DNA of 64,000 nucleotides from Paenibacillus sp. PAMC 26794 (GTDB taxonomy: Bacteria > Bacillota > Bacilli > Paenibacillales > Paenibacillaceae). The notes under the pieces are model-generated. The model did no database searches, was not told the DNA's origin, and saw nothing but the letters and a program-made list of their open reading frames with translations. Made by a program: the position numbers and the translations under genes. Of this stretch, positions 16,860 through 24,750 are shown piece after piece. The stretch's first letter is position 1. Each line of letters opens with the position of its first letter. The DNA is taken from positions 354,502-418,501 of the forward strand of contig NZ_ANHX01000004.1 in assembly GCF_000316035.1 (NCBI RefSeq), given 5' to 3'.

Positions 16860-18554
16860 ATGGAAGGAACAGAACATATGGTAAAAACGGATGCTTGTAT
16901 CGTTCAGCGAGATTTTACAGTTTTGCTGGAAGTTGGCCACCCCGGATTCGAAAGAGCAAGAGAGCAGCTTGGGATGTATTCAGAACTGGTTAAGACACCG
17001 GCAGCGTTCCATACTTACCGAATCACTCCGTTATCGCTCTGGAATGCGGCTGCGCTGGGATGGAATGCAGATCAGGTCATCGCAAGTCTGGAACTGGTAT
17101 CCCGCTGGAACGTGCCTGCTGCACTCATACAGGATGTTCGGAGAATCATGGATCAGTATGGCAAATTAAAGCTGCATTCCGAAGCAGATCACACCAAAAT
17201 GTGTCTTTACAGTGAGGATGAGCGGTTGCTGGATGAATTAAGTGGATTGAAAACAATAGCTGCCTTTCGCATGGAACGCAAGGACGCTCATGAACTTCTG
17301 CTCCCAGGAGAACAGCGAGGGTTATTAAAAAGGGAATTAACAAGGTTAGGCTACCCCGTACTTGATTACGTGGGGTATCGAGAGGGAACCAAGCTTTCAT
17401 TTGATTGGCGGTCTAATGATCCAAGGGACCACTCTGAGCGATTTGCGCTGCGTTCTTACCAGAGAGAGGCTGTGGATGCATTCGAAGGCAGTGAGGGCAT
17501 GGGAGGAAGTGGTTTACTCGTACTTCCTTGCGGGGCAGGCAAAACGGTCATTGGCATGGCCGTGCTGGAGCGGCTTCAATGTGAATGCCTTATTTTGACG
17601 TCCAATACGACATCTGTGCGACAGTGGATTCAGGAAATTCAAGACAAAACCACGATTACCAGCGAACAGATTGGTGAGTATTCAGGTCAGAAAAAACAGG
17701 TGAAACCTGTGACTGTAGCTACATATCAGATTCTTACACACCGGAAATCAAAGGATGCTGATTTTACCCACATCAAACTGCTCAGTGAGCGACAATGGGG
17801 TCTGATTATATATGATGAAGTGCATTTGCTCCCAGCGCCTGTGTTTCGTGCAACTGCGGATATTCAAGCTACGCGAAGACTGGGATTAACGGCCACATTG
17901 GTTCGAGAGGATGGCTGTGAACAGGATGTATTCTCGCTGATTGGTCCGAAGCTATATGATATGCCGTGGAAACAACTGGAGCAGCAAGGGTGGATTGCTG
18001 ATGTACAATGTCAGGAGATACGTATCCCTTTCTCCCCGGAACTAAGATCGAATTATCTGCAAGCTGAGGTTAAGCACCAATTTCGATTGGCTGCCGAGAA
18101 TCCGGCGAAGGTACGTGTAGTTAAGCGTTTGCTGGAACGTCATCGGGATTTGCCTGCACTTGTGATTGGACAATATCTGGATCAGTTAGAGTTGATTGCC
18201 CGGGAAATTGAAGCACCTCTGATCTCGGGGACCATGTCACAGCAAGAGCGAATCAAGTGGTTTGCCGCTTTTCGACGAGGAGAGATTAAAACGATTGTGG
18301 TATCCAAGGTTGCCAATTTTGCTGTGGATTTGCCTGATGCTGCTGTAGCGCTTGAGATATCTGGGAGTTTCGGGTCAAGGCAGGAAGAGGCACAGCGTTT
18401 GGGGAGAATTCTGAGACCAAAAGCTGGAGAAAACAAAGCATATTTCTATGCGTTGGTATCAGAGGATAGTAAGGAACAGGAGTTTGCATTAAACCGTCAG
18501 ATGTTCTTGGTGGAGCAGGGATATGAATATGCCATCGTTCGTGAGAACGAATAG
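16860..18554 (+). CDS. XPB/ERCC3-type DNA helicase
   Basis: Superfamily 2 ATP-dependent DNA translocase of 564 aa related to eukaryotic and archaeal XPB. An N-terminal region of about 190 residues (XPB N-terminal-like, damage-recognition part) precedes two RecA-like domains. Visible motifs: LRSYQREAVDAF, Walker A PCGAGKT near residue 223, DEVH near 318, LTATLVREDG near 345 containing the XPB-specific RED triad, and QRLGRILRPK near 511. Its role in bacteria is poorly known; repair or transcription-coupled functions are inferred from XPB. The ATG at 16860 follows AGGAGGAAGG; a 65-codon in-frame extension upstream runs through a terminator and an inverted repeat and is not coding. It is followed after 36 bases by a helicase-associated gene. 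Confidence 0.92.
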   Translation: MEGTEHMVKTDACIVQRDFTVLLEVGHPGFERAREQLGMYSELVKTPAAFHTYRITPLSLWNAAALGWNADQVIASLELVSRWNVPAALIQDVRRIMDQYGKLKLHSEADHTKMCLYSEDERLLDELSGLKTIAAFRMERKDAHELLLPGEQRGLLKRELTRLGYPVLDYVGYREGTKLSFDWRSNDPRDHSERFALRSYQREAVDAFEGSEGMGGSGLLVLPCGAGKTVIGMAVLERLQCECLILTSNTTSVRQWIQEIQDKTTITSEQIGEYSGQKKQVKPVTVATYQILTHRKSKDADFTHIKLLSERQWGLIIYDEVHLLPAPVFRATADIQATRRLGLTATLVREDGCEQDVFSLIGPKLYDMPWKQLEQQGWIADVQCQEIRIPFSPELRSNYLQAEVKHQFRLAAENPAKVRVVKRLLERHRDLPALVIGQYLDQLELIAREIEAPLISGTMSQQERIKWFAAFRRGEIKTIVVSKVANFAVDLPDAAVALEISGSFGSRQEEAQRLGRILRPKAGENKAYFYALVSEDSKEQEFALNRQMFLVEQGYEYAIVRENE

Positions 18555-18590
18555 TCCATTTATACTCGCGATAAGAGGAGGGATTGGAAT

Positions 18591-20309
18591 ATGTCTTCAT
18601 TTGAACCAATAGATGAGCCTGTGGAACTGAACCTTGATACATGGTCAAAGCTGACTTTGGTGGAGCAAAAAGTGCTTGGTGCAATTTTTCACAAACATGC
18701 CGGTCAGCCTTTTTCCTCACTCCTGCCGCGAGAACAGTGGGCCATCGAAGGACTAAGTGTCGCAGAAGCCAAATCTTCATTCGCCAAGCTTAGGCAGCAA
18801 AGGTGGATTGAATCTGTATATAAGAGTTGGGGAGAGCGATTATTTTATATTCCTGCTTCGTTGATGGACACATTGACGATTGCTTACGCACAAAGAGTGG
18901 GTATAACCGTTAAACAGATGGCACAGCATGCTCATGTACTACAGGAAGGAAAGCCGGATATAGCTGCAGAACTACTTCATCTGATCGCGTGGATCGAAAG
19001 AGAAGGACTTCCTTTGACAGGTAAGGGCACTATACATAAGAAAAGTGTTCAAAAATTAAGTGTGATCACAGTATTATCTTCGACAGACTTTGAAGGTCTG
19101 GGTATCCGATATGAACATTCGGATTTGTATCCGACCCACGTAGCTATCCTTCTCGATCTACTGCTCAGTCTGAATCTCGTTCAGAAGTCAGATGGCCAAA
19201 TTCAGATTGTAGATCATCGATTACAAAAATGGTTGAAGCTCTCGTGGAGACAGATGCATCGGGAAATATATCAAGCGTGTATGGAAAGATACGGAGAAGC
19301 TGAACCCGCGTTGCAGCATTTCCGTTATCAATTGGCAGTGTTTGCTCCAGAAAAAAACATATGGTGCCATATAGAGAATTCGGAACTGAAACCACGGGTC
19401 AGGGGCTGGCTCTGCGCACTGGCTGGCTGGGGTTATGGTGAAGTAGGAGAAGATCAGTCTGGAGGGCTAACATTCCGCTGGTTGATCGAACCGCAGAGCC
19501 TGTTATATCGAGAACAAGAGATGGTAAGTGAAACGGAGCCGTGTGGATTTTACATGCAGCCTGATTTTGAATTGTTGGTGCCTCCGGAAGCAGGGCCTGA
19601 TGTGATCTGCATGCTGGAGCAATGCGCAGAACGGGTGACGCGTGATCGAATGTCCATCTACCGCATGACAAGAGAACGAATCATTTCGGCCATAGCCAGA
19701 GGGTATGGACTACATGAAGTGATAGAGTTTCTGGATCAATATGCGCTGACAGGCATACCGGAGAATGTACGGATTGCGTTAGCAGATTGGGGAAAGGAGA
19801 CGGATGCTGCACCGTTGACTGTAATTCGGAACATGGAGGTAATGGAGGCAGGTACAGGCTCCGCAGATGATCCGAGGTTATTAGAAAAAGATGTGTTGAG
19901 TGGTGTATATTCTTCTTTCTACACACCCAATAATCAAGGTCTGGTTGATGTCCCTGCTTCTCTGCATGGGTTGGAGCGTGATCATTCTGTAATTGAGAAG
20001 AAGTTCTCTCTGTTGGGATTTGAGGAGATACCGGAGACCTGGTACAGGGAGTGGCGTCGATATCATAGTTCAACCGCCCGACAGATTGCTGCCAAAGCCA
20101 TTGAGTGGCAGACCAAGCTGGGTATACAACAGGAAAATCGTACGCAATACCTCATTCCACATCAGGTAGAGGGTCATGAACAATGGACTTTAAGCGGTTG
20201 GTGCATGTTGGATTCAAGTGAACATACATCAGAGACGGAATGGCGTACATTCTCCCCATCAGAGTGGGATACAATGCGTCTTATCCTGCCAGATGATGTC
20301 ATAACCTGA
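18591..20309 (+). CDS. Helicase-associated (XPB N-terminal-like) protein, partner of the XPB helicase
   Basis: 572 aa protein with no Walker motif. The N-terminal third looks like winged-helix DNA-binding modules (LTLVEQKVLGAIFHKHAG; LSVAEAKSSFAKLRQQRW), and the central part (CGFYMQPDFELLVPPEAG, then RMTRERIISAIARGYGLHEVIEFL) matches the XPB/Ssl2 N-terminal-like domain often called helicase conserved C-terminal domain 3. The same pairing, XPB gene next to a helicase-associated gene, occurs in actinobacteria and resembles the XPB-Bax1 partnership in archaea. A role as DNA-binding accessory of the helicase is inferred from this. Start at 18591 follows AGAGGAGGGATTGGAAT. The two genes form one operon. 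Confidence 0.8.
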   Translation: MSSFEPIDEPVELNLDTWSKLTLVEQKVLGAIFHKHAGQPFSSLLPREQWAIEGLSVAEAKSSFAKLRQQRWIESVYKSWGERLFYIPASLMDTLTIAYAQRVGITVKQMAQHAHVLQEGKPDIAAELLHLIAWIEREGLPLTGKGTIHKKSVQKLSVITVLSSTDFEGLGIRYEHSDLYPTHVAILLDLLLSLNLVQKSDGQIQIVDHRLQKWLKLSWRQMHREIYQACMERYGEAEPALQHFRYQLAVFAPEKNIWCHIENSELKPRVRGWLCALAGWGYGEVGEDQSGGLTFRWLIEPQSLLYREQEMVSETEPCGFYMQPDFELLVPPEAGPDVICMLEQCAERVTRDRMSIYRMTRERIISAIARGYGLHEVIEFLDQYALTGIPENVRIALADWGKETDAAPLTVIRNMEVMEAGTGSADDPRLLEKDVLSGVYSSFYTPNNQGLVDVPASLHGLERDHSVIEKKFSLLGFEEIPETWYREWRRYHSSTARQIAAKAIEWQTKLGIQQENRTQYLIPHQVEGHEQWTLSGWCMLDSSEHTSETEWRTFSPSEWDTMRLILPDDVIT

Positions 20310-20461
20310 CTATTTCACATGAATATCAGGGTGAAAGGCGAATTTTCGAGTTCTCCCTATTTCTAATTGCAGGAAAAACTCTTCTTAACTATTCATGGAT
20401 ATGCTATGATGAGGTAGTCTACGTTAAGTAGAACTTTATATATAGATAGGATGAATATTTC

Positions 20462-20899
20462 ATGAGCGTAGCGGAAATGAACACGGTCGATATGGCCCAA
20501 GTGTTAACGGGCGCATATGAACTGGGCGACATGATTAACCAATCTGCCGAAGTATCGGATTATTTATATTGGAAGCAGCAAGTCGAGACTACCCCTGAGA
20601 TTCAGATGGGGATTCGGAAGCTGAATGCCAAGAAGGAATTGTTTGAAGAAACACAGCGTTTCGGTCATTTTCACCCGGATTTCCATGCAGCGAAAGACCA
20701 GGTGAAGGCTCTGGAACAGGAGTTGGAAAATTTCGAGGCGGTAATCCGCTTCAAACAGGCAGAGAAGTCCCTGGATGATATGTTATTCCAGATGTCAGAG
20801 ACCATTGCATTTGCAGTGTCAACGACCATTAAGGTACCGAGCAATGATCCGAATCCGAAGGGCGGCTGCGGTAGTGGCGGCAAGTGTGGTTGCAGTTAA
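20462..20899 (+). CDS. ylbF: YlbF/YmcA family RNase Y-regulating protein
   Basis: 145 aa, largely helical protein of the YlbF/YmcA family. In B. subtilis YlbF, YmcA and YaaT form the Y-complex that directs RNase Y to its mRNA targets and affects competence, biofilm and sporulation. The C-terminal tail GGCGSGGKCGCS carries three closely spaced cysteines, in line with the reported iron-sulfur clusters of the complex. ylbG follows after 31 bases, the B. subtilis order. AGGATG precedes the ATG. Assignment to YlbF rather than YmcA rests on the Cys tail and the ylbG neighbour. Confidence 0.88.
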   Translation: MSVAEMNTVDMAQVLTGAYELGDMINQSAEVSDYLYWKQQVETTPEIQMGIRKLNAKKELFEETQRFGHFHPDFHAAKDQVKALEQELENFEAVIRFKQAEKSLDDMLFQMSETIAFAVSTTIKVPSNDPNPKGGCGSGGKCGCS

Positions 20900-20930
20900 G
20901 TAATCAATCATTATAGAAGGGCGGGGAACG

Positions 20931-21197
20931 ATGATGTTTGCGGAAAGGACAGGATTTATTATTTGGGTCAGTGATTTGAAGGCTGCCCGTAATCTCGAAA
21001 AATATGGCACCGTGCATTATATCTCCCGCCGTATGCATTATGTAGTCATGTATGTTAATGCAGAACGGGCAGATGATACGATGAAAAATGTGAAGCGACT
21101 TTCCTATGTGCGCAAGATCGAACGCTCGTATCGTAATGAGATCAAAACCGAGTATGCCAGCAAAACGATGGACAAAACGAGCTTTTACGGAATATAG
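20931..21197 (+). CDS. ylbG: YlbG (UPF0298) family protein
   Basis: 88 aa cytoplasmic protein of the YlbG family (GFIIWVSDLKAARNLEKYG, then YVVMYVNAERADDTMKNVKRL). Function is unknown; it regularly follows ylbF, and co-transcription is likely here. The start may be the second ATG of the ATGATG pair. A terminator follows 11 bases after the stop. Confidence 0.87.
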   Translation: MMFAERTGFIIWVSDLKAARNLEKYGTVHYISRRMHYVVMYVNAERADDTMKNVKRLSYVRKIERSYRNEIKTEYASKTMDKTSFYGI

Positions 21198-21207
21198 ACG
21201 AGAAACT

Positions 21208-21236
21208 GGAGGGACCCTTTGGGGTCGCTCTTTTCT
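21208..21236 (+). terminator. Terminator of ylbF-ylbG
   Basis: GAGGGACCC / GGGTCGCTC hairpin with a TTTG loop, followed by TTTTCTT. Confidence 0.75.
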
Positions 21237-21284
21237 TGAATTATGCACAAATTGGCTATTGTGAAAAAAAGTTAAACTTACGCC

Positions 21285-21313
21285 TTGAGGTTGCGGGACT
21301 AATGTTGTAATAT
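21285..21313 (+). promoter_or_regulatory. Promoter of the 145 aa unknown gene
   Basis: TTGAGG, a 17-base spacer and TAATAT, 50 bases before the predicted start. Confidence 0.65.
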
Positions 21314-21362
21314 ATTTGGTAATAAATAGATAGAAAGTCCTATCTGGTGGAGAGTGATTCCC

Positions 21363-21800
21363 ATGCGTGATAAGGTGATGCAACGTTGGAGCACCTACGA
21401 GCCGTTTTTCGTGGCTCTTGGAGACAAGAAAGTGGCCGACATCGTCATTACCCATCATGCCAAGATGCGGTATGCAGACCGTATTGAGCCTGCACGTAGT
21501 GATGATGACCATATTGCGGCGTGGTTATGGGAGTGTCTGAAGCAGGACCGTATAACACCATACTACCGTAATGAACAGGACGTCTACCTGATTGATGAGG
21601 ATCTGGTGGTGGTCGCCGAATTTTCCGAACTTGAAGGAGAATATGATATTGCGGGCAACCCGCTGCACAAAATGATTGTAGTTACGTTTCTGGGACGTAT
21701 GTCGGAGACCATTGAACTAAGGGACCTGAAGTCATATTATTCATGGTTAAGACATTCAAGAAGAATGACGCTGGTCAAAAATAGCCGTAAGCATAAGTAA
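21363..21800 (+). CDS. Protein of unknown function
   Basis: 145 aa soluble protein that I do not recognise. The stretch ITHHAKMRYADRIEP followed by a Trp/Leu helix, then YRNEQDVYLIDEDLVVVAEF and VVTFLGR, recalls the pattern of small RelE-like or DUF4258-type folds, but this is only a resemblance and no partner antitoxin gene lies beside it. The C-terminus is very basic (RHSRRMTLVKNSRKHK), which could favour nucleic-acid binding. It has its own promoter and a terminator 46 bases after the stop. ATG at 21363 (GGTGGAGAG upstream) is preferred to the GTG at 21354. Confidence 0.78.
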   Translation: MRDKVMQRWSTYEPFFVALGDKKVADIVITHHAKMRYADRIEPARSDDDHIAAWLWECLKQDRITPYYRNEQDVYLIDEDLVVVAEFSELEGEYDIAGNPLHKMIVVTFLGRMSETIELRDLKSYYSWLRHSRRMTLVKNSRKHK

Positions 21801-21845
21801 GTTGATTAGATTCAATATGTTGAAATCATAGATTCAATTATTATC

Positions 21846-21873
21846 GCATGCAGACAAGCTGCATGCTTTTTTT
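21846..21873 (+). terminator. Terminator of the 145 aa unknown gene
   Basis: GCATGCAG / CTGCATGC perfect stem, 5-base loop, seven T. Confidence 0.93.
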
Positions 21874-21900
21874 GTTGCCAAGCGTGAAATCGGCTACAAT
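21872..21900 (+). promoter_or_regulatory. Promoter of the LysR-family gene
   Basis: TTGTTG, a 17-base spacer and TACAAT; the -35 box abuts the T-run of the preceding terminator. Confidence 0.6.
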
Positions 21901-21931
21901 GTAGAGAGTGTAATCGAAGAGGGGCGAAGAT

Positions 21932-22855
21932 ATGAATTTTCACCAATTGCATATTTTTTATACGGTAGCAGAGAAGGGGAGTTTCTCGGCTGCTGCACAA
22001 GCATTACATATGACTCAACCGGCAGTAACGATGCAGATTCAATCATTGGAGGACTATTTTGGCACCAAGTTACTGCATCGTTCCACCAAAAAAATAGAAT
22101 TATCCGAGGCGGGCCGGACTTTATTACCTCATGCGAAACGGAGTGTAGAGCTGGTCAGACAGACGGACGAAGCGATGTCGGCGTTTACTCAGATGTTACA
22201 GGGCAGACTCCAGCTTGGAGCCAGCTTAACGATCGGGGAATATGTGCTTCCACGCATGCTTGGGCCATTTGCACTTCAATATCCGGATATTTCAATTGTC
22301 ATGAAAGTGATGAATACAACGCAAATTATGGATGATATATTGAAGCACCAGCTTAATTTTGGTCTGATTGAAGCGCCAGTGCACCACCCGGACATGATTG
22401 TAGAGCCTATCATGCAGGACGAGCTGAAACTGATTGTACCTGCCGGGCATGATCTGGCTAAGCGTAGCAAAGTGAATATTGAGGATGTAATGAATTATCC
22501 TTTTGTGCTGCGTGAGAAGGGCTCGGGTACTCGTCAGGTGATGGAAGACCAATTGCAAAAGAAAAAGATTGATCCACAGGATATGAATGTTGTGATGGAA
22601 CTTGGCAGTACAGGGGCGGTAAAATCGGCCGTAGAGGCAGGGGTAGGCATTACGATGTTATCTCCTTCTTCGGTGCAGCATGAACTGGCTCTGGGACTCG
22701 TTCATATTGTGGATATCCGCGGACTCGAATTCAAAAGGCAGTTCTATGCCATCCATCTAAAATCGTCCTTGTTGCCCCTGTCAGCAGTCGCTTTCCTGAA
22801 CTATCTTCGTCAGCAGGAGCAGCCTGAGTCGGTACATAAGGCGGGGAAGGCATAG
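21932..22855 (+). CDS. LysR-family transcriptional regulator (CysL-like)
   Basis: 307 aa. An N-terminal winged helix-turn-helix (residues 1-60; GSFSAAAQALHMTQPAVTMQ) binds DNA, and a C-terminal periplasmic-binding-like domain (about 90-295) senses a small molecule. Overall likeness is to the CysL/YwfK group, which controls sulfite reductase genes in B. subtilis; no sulfur genes are adjacent, so the target is unknown. The downstream PHP-domain gene follows after 67 bases and may share the transcript. GGGGCGAAGAT precedes the ATG. Confidence 0.9.
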   Translation: MNFHQLHIFYTVAEKGSFSAAAQALHMTQPAVTMQIQSLEDYFGTKLLHRSTKKIELSEAGRTLLPHAKRSVELVRQTDEAMSAFTQMLQGRLQLGASLTIGEYVLPRMLGPFALQYPDISIVMKVMNTTQIMDDILKHQLNFGLIEAPVHHPDMIVEPIMQDELKLIVPAGHDLAKRSKVNIEDVMNYPFVLREKGSGTRQVMEDQLQKKKIDPQDMNVVMELGSTGAVKSAVEAGVGITMLSPSSVQHELALGLVHIVDIRGLEFKRQFYAIHLKSSLLPLSAVAFLNYLRQQEQPESVHKAGKA

Positions 22856-22922
22856 TAGTTGGCAACATCAATGATAGATAAGATTGAATCATAATCAATT
22901 TTACACAAAGGAGCTGTTGATC

Positions 22923-23792
22923 ATGGATCAGCGCCAAGGACGCTGTGATCTTCATACGCATAGTCAGGCTTCCGATGGAATGCAGCCACCTGCTGATAAT
23001 GTGAAGCTTGCCAAACAAAAAGGGCTATCTGCGGTTGCCCTAACGGACCATGATACAGTAGCCGGTGTAGCGGAAGCACAGCAAGCGGGAAAAGAGTACG
23101 ATATTGATGTTGTTGCCGGAGTGGAGATCAGCACTCGGGCTGGTGGGAAAGATATTCATGTGCTCGGGTATTATGTGAATACAGAGGATGAGCTATTCCT
23201 GCAACGGTTGCGCGGATTACGAGAAGCGCGAGATGAGCGGAATCATCTGATTATTGGCAAGCTCCAAGAACTCGGGCTTGATATAAGCTGGCAGGAGGTA
23301 CTGGATGAGCTAGGACGACCGTTAGAGCCGGATGAGAGTATTGGAAGACCTCATATGGCCGATGTGCTGGTGAAAAAAGGCTACGCTGTTGACATGCGGG
23401 ATGCATTTGATCGATATCTTGCTGAAGGCAAGCCTGGCTTCGTGTCTGTACCCCGCGTTGCACCAGAGGATGCGTGCGAGTGGATCAGAGCCGCAGGTGG
23501 AGCCACTGTGATTGCCCATCCGGGTCTCTATAATGATGATGAATTGGTGCGACGTATCATCGAAGACTCTCGTCCAGATGGCATTGAGGTGTTTCATTCG
23601 GACCATGGCCCGGAAGCGGAACACAGGTATGGTGAGCTGGCCAAGGAATATGACCTCATTGAAACCGGTGGATCTGATTATCATGGCAAACGGCAAGGTG
23701 TTGTTTTCCACGGGGATCTTGGTAGCAAGACCGTAACGGTTGATGTGTTGGAAAGGCTGAAGGCAGCTGCCTCACAGCAAAAAGTAGAGTAA
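22923..23792 (+). CDS. PHP-domain phosphoesterase (RnmA/YciV-like)
   Basis: 289 aa metal-dependent hydrolase. The PHP motifs appear in order: DLHTHSQASDG (His ligands) at residues 9-19, TDHDTVAG near 40, GVEIS near 68, RPHMADVLV near 144, IAHPG near 198 and GSDYHG near 250. E. coli YciV (RnmA) of this family trims 5' ends of short RNAs and hydrolyses 3',5'-bisphosphonucleotides; the same activity here is inferred only. ATG at 22923 follows AAAGGAGCTGTTGATC, which rules out the longer frame from 22884. A strong terminator follows. Confidence 0.9.
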   Translation: MDQRQGRCDLHTHSQASDGMQPPADNVKLAKQKGLSAVALTDHDTVAGVAEAQQAGKEYDIDVVAGVEISTRAGGKDIHVLGYYVNTEDELFLQRLRGLREARDERNHLIIGKLQELGLDISWQEVLDELGRPLEPDESIGRPHMADVLVKKGYAVDMRDAFDRYLAEGKPGFVSVPRVAPEDACEWIRAAGGATVIAHPGLYNDDELVRRIIEDSRPDGIEVFHSDHGPEAEHRYGELAKEYDLIETGGSDYHGKRQGVVFHGDLGSKTVTVDVLERLKAAASQQKVE

Positions 23793-23868
23793 GCGAGACG
23801 TTGCAACGCTCTATCTGACTATAATAAATTCTGTATTACTGGATACATTTTAAGATCAAAGTAGTAAA

Positions 23869-23921
23869 GGACATGCAAACATGATAGGGCTGAACCTTCA
23901 TGTTTGCATGTCCTTTTTTTT
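23869..23921 (+). terminator. Terminator of the PHP-domain gene
   Basis: A long stem GGACATGCAAACATGA / TCATGTTTGCATGTCC followed by eight T, just before the convergent acetyltransferase gene. Confidence 0.94.
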
Positions 23922-23935
23922 GTGCTCAAAAGAGT

Positions 23936-24382
23936 CTACGTAATGGAATAGTTTACCCATGCGCCACGTGTAGCTCCAAGACGCTCGAATAATTGCTGTG
24001 CCCGCTCATTGGTCACTGCTGTGATCCAAGACATATATGCACATCCATGGTCACGCGTATATTGCTGACAGTGTGCAAATAATTTGGCTTCTGCTTCACC
24101 CTCTCTGAATGTTTCTGTAACAAATAGGTCATTCATGCTGGCGACACGCTCTGCTTTCATCGTGCTGTAAGTAAAGAACAGGGTGGAAAATCCTATGAGC
24201 TTCCCGTCCTCTTCTGCCACGAATTGAGCACCGATCTGCTGGTTAAGCAGGTTGTTGATCAAAAGCTGGATGGATTGATCACCAGGCCAAGGGTTGTTGT
24301 AGAATCCCACCACATAGTCATGCATTAATGCCATCAGGGGTTTCAGATCATCAGGTTGAGTTTCTCTGATATGTATGGTCAT
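23936..24382 (-). CDS. GNAT-family N-acetyltransferase
   Basis: 148 aa acetyl-CoA-dependent acetyltransferase of the GNAT fold. A beta-strand segment (RVASMNDLFVTETF) leads into the pyrophosphate-binding loop FREGEAEAKLF, then AYMSWITAVTNERAQQLFERLG, the usual C-terminal Asn/Ala-Phe-Tyr region in variant form. The acceptor substrate is unknown. Start is set by AAAGGAAGTG. A near-consensus promoter lies upstream, so it is expressed alone. Confidence 0.88.
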   Translation of the reverse strand: MTIHIRETQPDDLKPLMALMHDYVVGFYNNPWPGDQSIQLLINNLLNQQIGAQFVAEEDGKLIGFSTLFFTYSTMKAERVASMNDLFVTETFREGEAEAKLFAHCQQYTRDHGCAYMSWITAVTNERAQQLFERLGATRGAWVNYSIT

Positions 24383-24427
24383 GATACACTTCCTTTAACT
24401 ATAACTTTTATTCATCACAATTGAATT

Positions 24428-24456
24428 ATTATACATATAAATGAATTAATATTCAA
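24428..24456 (-). promoter_or_regulatory. Promoter of the GNAT gene
   Basis: On the minus strand TTGAAT, a 17-base spacer and TATAAT, about 50 bases before the start codon. Confidence 0.82.
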
Positions 24457-24509
24457 TGAGAAAGCTAAATAAGCTGAGCTTCACATATCATTCAAACAAG
24501 TAATGCAAC

Positions 24510-24546
24510 CACAAAAATCCCCTGAACCGTTAATGGTCAGGGGATT
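24510..24546 (-). terminator. Terminator of the rqcH transcript
   Basis: AATCCCCTGA / TCAGGGGATT stem; on the minus strand it runs into TTTTTGTGG. It is separated from the rqcH stop by the palindromic element at 24569-24748. Confidence 0.88.
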
Positions 24547-24568
24547 CTGTCTTTGTTACTGTTACATC

Positions 24569-24748
24569 TATATAAGTTGAACTAATCATTTACACGATAA
24601 CGGAGAGGACAGAAAAAACCTGAAAAAGCGAAGCGTGCGCCTTTATCACCGGATTTTCCCTTGAGAAAAGGGATCGAAAAAATCTGGGGATAACAGCGAT
24701 TGGAAGGTTGTTCTGTCAGTGTAAATAATCTTTAGTTCAACTTATATA
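24569..24748 (-). repeat. Palindromic structured element, copy A (3' of rqcH)
   Basis: 180 bases bounded by a perfect 17-base inverted repeat (24569-24585 and 24732-24748), with a second pair ATTTACAC (24588-24595) / GTGTAAAT (24719-24726) inside. The core 24599-24700 includes GCGAAGCGTGCGCC and a nested hairpin made of a CCGGATTTT / AAAATCTGG arm pair with an inner CCCTT / AAGGG. The core matches copy B (54624-54727, opposite strand) with about nine mismatches and two single-base gaps by eye. The element starts two bases after the rqcH stop codon and ends before the rqcH terminator. Confidence 0.88.
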
Positions 24749-24750
24749 TA

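Noticed and set aside
24569..24748. Insertion sequence remnant
   Set aside because: No transposase ORF and no flanking target duplication seen; the inner sequence folds rather than codes, so it is listed as a palindromic repeat.
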